Translations under genes and position numbers: made by a program | The notes under the pieces: model-generated | What the model saw: the letters and a program-made list of their open reading frames with translations, nothing else | Databases searched by the model: none | What the model was told of the DNA's origin: nothing | Assembly: GCA_964591295.1 (NCBI GenBank) | Contig: CAZQAG010000059.1 | Span: 1 to 14,583, forward strand | Source: VAXT01 sp964591295 | GTDB lineage: Bacteria > Actinomycetota > Thermoleophilia > Gaiellales > Gaiellaceae | Direction: 5' to 3' | Length of the DNA: 14,583 bases | Shown: one piece after another, positions 12,191 through 14,583 of the stretch | How the letters are laid out: each line of letters opens with the position of its first letter | How positions within the stretch are numbered: position 1 is the stretch's first letter

Positions 12191-13987
12191 ATGCCACAAC
12201 GCCTAGCGCCGATCGTTGCGCCCATCTGCCTCATTGGACTCGTGTCCGTGCTCTTCGCGGGGTACTCCTTCGCAACAGCAGAGCACACCGCGTCCTCTCT
12301 CCTGGGCGTCGCAGCGCTGCTCGCGGCCTCGACCCTTGCGAGCCGCTACCCGGTTCCGATCGAGGGGCCGAACAGCGGTGGCGTCACGCTCTCGTTCGTC
12401 TTCGGGGCCAGCGCGATCGTGCTCTTCGGCTGGGCCGCCGGTGTCCTGGTCGCGTTCGCTGCGCCGGTCGTCAACCAGATCACCGAGCACCGGCCCCCGA
12501 TCCGGATCGCCTACAACGGCTCAGTCTTCGCCTGCGCGGCGGCGGTCGGCGGCCTGCTCGTCAGCTTCATCCCCGGAGACGGCACCGACGCCCTGATCGC
12601 GAAGGTCGGCGTGTCGGCCTTCACGCAGTACGGGCTTAACCTCGTGCTGATCACGCTCGTCGTGGCCGTGACCTCGAGGCGGCCGTTCGTCGAGCTGATC
12701 AAGGCCAGCCTGCGGTGGACGATCATGATCTTCGCGCTGATGGCCTCGGCGGCACTCGTGCTCGTCGTGCTGTGGCAGCGCTCTCCGTTGCTCTCGGCGG
12801 CCCTCGTCGGCCCGCTGCTCGCGATCGCGCTTTACCAGCGCTCGACCTATCGGGCGCTCCGGGCGATGAAGCTCGCGCTGACCGATCCGCTGACCGGGCT
12901 CGGCAACCACCGGCACTTCCATGATCGGCTCGAGCGCGAGCTGATCGACGCGGAGCGGAACGAGCGCCCGTTCAGCCTTTGCCTCGTGGACGTGGACGAC
13001 TTCAAGCGCGTCAACGACCTCTTTGGCCATCCGGCCGGCGACAGCGTCCTGTCGCAGCTCGCGACCACACTCCGCCAGAACGGTGAGGCGTTCCGGCTGG
13101 GCGGCGACGAGTTCGCCCTCCTGCTGCCCGCCTACGCCGAGACCGAGGCGGTCGACGCCGCATCTGCGATCCTCGAGCGCATTGCGGCTCTCCGGCTTGA
13201 CCACATGGGCTCGGTCACCGTCTCCGCGGGTATCGCGACGTTCCCCCGGCAGGCGCCAGACCGCGGCGAGCTGATTCGGCTCGCGGATAGCGCTCTCTAC
13301 TGGGCGAAGGAGAACGGAAAGAACCGGGTCCACGTCTACCGGCCGGACGTCGTCGAGCTCGCGGAGCTGCGACGACTCGCGGTAGGCCCGGACCGTGCCG
13401 CACGATTCCGTGCTGCTGCGAGCCTCGCGAAGGCGGTCGACCTCCGAGACACGTACACGGGCAGCCATTCGGCGCGCGTCGCCGACCTCGCCGCGCGGGT
13501 TGCCGACCGTCTCGGCCTCGACCAGGAGCAGATCGAGCTCTCCCGTCTCGCCGGCAGCCTGCACGACCTCGGCAAGCTTGCGATCCCCGAGGAGATCCTC
13601 CGCAAGCCGGGGCCTCTGACCGGGCCCGAGCGGCTCGTGCTCGAGCGCCATCCGCAGATCGGCTTCCGGATGCTGGACAGCCTGGGCATCGACCCCGTTG
13701 CAGAGTGGATCCTCCACCATCACGAGCGCTGGGACGGGACCGGATACCCCGACCGCCTCCCCGGCCCGGAGATCCCGCTCGGCGCGCGAATCATCTTCGT
13801 CGTCGACGCCTACGACGCAATGACCTCGGACCGCGTCTATCGAGGGCGATTGACGCAGGATGACGCGCTCGAGGAGCTCAAGCGCTGCGCGGGCACCCAG
13901 TTCGACCCGGCCGTCGTGACCGCACTGGCCGAGGAGCTCGAGCCGGCCCGAGACGACGAGCTCGTGACCGCGGCGATCGCCTCGTAG
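12191..13987 (+). CDS. Membrane GGDEF + HD-GYP bifunctional c-di-GMP protein
   Basis: A 598-aa protein: an N-terminal integral-membrane sensor of about six helices (residues 8-215), a GGDEF diguanylate cyclase domain (about 225-385) with intact GGDEF at 304-308 and LTDPLTGLGNHRHF (230-243), and an HD-GYP phosphodiesterase domain (about 405-580). The HD-GYP part keeps H426 (GSHSARV), HDLGK (458-462), H487 (ERHPQIG), HHHERWDGTGYP (509-520) and D539 (VVDAYDAMT), so both synthesis and hydrolysis of c-di-GMP look possible. The inhibitory RxxD site upstream of GGDEF is degenerate (R295-Q-N-G298), suggesting little product inhibition. The ATG at 12191 follows a G-rich GGGGGGAG ribosome-binding site. 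It is predicted to be co-transcribed with the 35-aa peptide. Confidence 0.94.
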   Translation: MPQRLAPIVAPICLIGLVSVLFAGYSFATAEHTASSLLGVAALLAASTLASRYPVPIEGPNSGGVTLSFVFGASAIVLFGWAAGVLVAFAAPVVNQITEHRPPIRIAYNGSVFACAAAVGGLLVSFIPGDGTDALIAKVGVSAFTQYGLNLVLITLVVAVTSRRPFVELIKASLRWTIMIFALMASAALVLVVLWQRSPLLSAALVGPLLAIALYQRSTYRALRAMKLALTDPLTGLGNHRHFHDRLERELIDAERNERPFSLCLVDVDDFKRVNDLFGHPAGDSVLSQLATTLRQNGEAFRLGGDEFALLLPAYAETEAVDAASAILERIAALRLDHMGSVTVSAGIATFPRQAPDRGELIRLADSALYWAKENGKNRVHVYRPDVVELAELRRLAVGPDRAARFRAAASLAKAVDLRDTYTGSHSARVADLAARVADRLGLDQEQIELSRLAGSLHDLGKLAIPEEILRKPGPLTGPERLVLERHPQIGFRMLDSLGIDPVAEWILHHHERWDGTGYPDRLPGPEIPLGARIIFVVDAYDAMTSDRVYRGRLTQDDALEELKRCAGTQFDPAVVTALAEELEPARDDELVTAAIAS

Positions 13988-14147
13988 CCCTTCAGGCCCG
14001 TCCAGCTCGTGGCTTGTTTACGGCGTGAGCACAGGCCCCGCGCCGGCACATACTCGATCCATTTCCGTCACCCACGAGCGCGGATTTCCCGGTTACGATC
14101 GCATCGGGGAGGAGGGTGGCTGTACCGCTTTAAGAGCGCGGTGCGAT
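13988..14147. other. Convergent intergenic region
   Basis: The 160 bp between the end of the GGDEF-HD-GYP gene and the carboxylase beta gene hold no supported coding frame. The only structure I see is a short stem, CCGCT-TTAAG-AGCGCGG-like, around 14126-14141, which might act as a weak terminator for either strand. Confidence 0.4.
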
Positions 14148-14583
14148 CTAGAGCGGGATGTTTCCGTGCTTGCGCCGCGGACGCGGCTCGCGCTTCGTGA
14201 GAGAGGTCTGCAAGGCGTCGATCAGCATCGCCCTCGTGCGCCTCGGCTCGATCACCTCGTCGACGTAGCCACGCTCGGCGGCGACGTACGGGTTCGCGAA
14301 CTGCTCGCGGTAGTCGGCGACGAGCTCCTCCCGGCGCGACTCCGCGTCGACCGCTTCGTCGAGCTCCTTCCGGAAGACGATGTTGACTGCGCCCTCGGGG
14401 CCCATCACCGCGACCTCCGCCGTCGGCCACGCGAAGTTGAAGTCGGCGCGGATGTGCTTCGAGCTCATGACGTCGTACGCCCCGCCGTACGCCTTGCGGG
14501 TGATCACGGTCAGCTTCGGCACGGTCGCCTCGGCGTAGGCGTAGAGGAGCTTCGCGCCGTGGCGGATGATCCCGCCCCACTCC
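14148..14583 (-). CDS. Acyl-CoA (propionyl-CoA type) carboxylase beta subunit, 3' part only
   Basis: The last 144 residues of a carboxyltransferase, entering from the window edge with EWGGIIRHGAKLLYAYAEAT, then VPKLTVITRKAYGGAYDVMSSKHI, FAWPTAEVAVMGPEGAVN, and the C-terminal ANPYVAAERGYVDEVI, ending KHGNIPL. This strongly matches actinobacterial PccB/AccD5-type propionyl-CoA carboxylase beta chains (about 510-550 aa). It transfers CO2 from carboxybiotin to the acyl-CoA, giving methylmalonyl-CoA. The GTG at 14522 is internal, not a start, because family sequence continues to the edge. Its alpha partner is probably the biotin carboxylase-BCCP at 8376-10145. Confidence 0.95.
   Translation of the reverse strand, partial: EWGGIIRHGAKLLYAYAEATVPKLTVITRKAYGGAYDVMSSKHIRADFNFAWPTAEVAVMGPEGAVNIVFRKELDEAVDAESRREELVADYREQFANPYVAAERGYVDEVIEPRRTRAMLIDALQTSLTKREPRPRRKHGNIPL

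Noticed and set aside
14148..14522. Complete 124-aa gene starting at GTG 14522
   Set aside because: Propionyl-CoA carboxylase beta sequence (EWGGIIRHGAKLLYAYAEAT) continues upstream in the same frame to the window edge, so this is an internal codon of a partial gene.

Overview
The window is a high-GC chromosomal stretch (GC-rich codon third positions, frequent GTG and one TTG start, actinobacterial-type genes). The gene set includes a YlbL-like PDZ/S16 protease, a fused biotin carboxylase/BCCP subunit with a separate carboxyltransferase beta, an acyl-CoA carboxylase epsilon-like small protein, a Suc/Fer-like thioredoxin-fold protein and a GGDEF-HD-GYP protein. This suggests a deep actinobacterial lineage, most likely Thermoleophilia (Gaiellales/Solirubrobacterales-like). 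That placement is inference from gene content; no rRNA or marker gene is present.

Layout. 1-75: three tandem 25-bp repeats containing a near-palindrome, abutting an SDR gene (86-829, +). 863-1894 (+): membrane-anchored PDZ/Lon-like protease. 1895-2405: one small Cys4 protein (2021-2188, +) and a run of strong hairpins that no protein gene explains. 2406-2699 (+): LapA-domain membrane protein, followed by a minus-strand remnant of an aminotransferase (2658-2891) and a small secreted protein (2969-3367, +). 3351-6009 (-): sucC, a SAM methyltransferase and sucD in a tightly overlapping operon. 6018-6034: a palindromic divergent promoter serving sucC on one side and, on the other, a 65-aa Asp-rich peptide (6061-6258, +) followed by a JmjC/cupin_4 oxygenase (6279-7526, +). 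7513-10145 (-): biotin carboxylase-BCCP fusion translationally coupled to a Suc/Fer-like protein. 10169-10783 (+): CDP-alcohol phosphatidyltransferase, overlapping tail-to-tail with a carboxylase-epsilon-like gene (10663-10875, -). 10911-11939 (+): secreted NlpC/P60 peptidase. 12056-13987 (+): a 35-aa membrane peptide and a GGDEF-HD-GYP protein behind a structured leader. 14148-14583 (-): 3' end of an acyl-CoA carboxylase beta subunit running off the window.

How it fits together. Two metabolic blocks dominate: succinyl-CoA ligase (TCA cycle) and acyl-CoA carboxylation (biotin carboxylase/BCCP, a probable epsilon, and carboxyltransferase beta), which together suit propionyl/methylmalonyl-CoA to succinate metabolism. 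The rest is envelope and signalling: an S16 protease, LapA, phospholipid head-group transfer, a wall hydrolase and c-di-GMP turnover. The genome is very compact: genes overlap by 1-4 bp within operons and by 14-121 bp tail to tail. At least six genes carry a TAnnnT -10 box only 6-11 nt before the start codon and have no Shine-Dalgarno, pointing to leaderless or nearly leaderless mRNAs.

The most interesting unexplained items are the hairpin-rich region at 2168-2360, the Asp-rich repeat peptide next to a 2-oxoglutarate-type oxygenase sharing a palindromic promoter with sucC, the methyltransferase embedded between sucC and sucD, and the structured leader ahead of the 35-aa peptide and c-di-GMP gene. 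There is no gene-free stretch longer than 300 bases.
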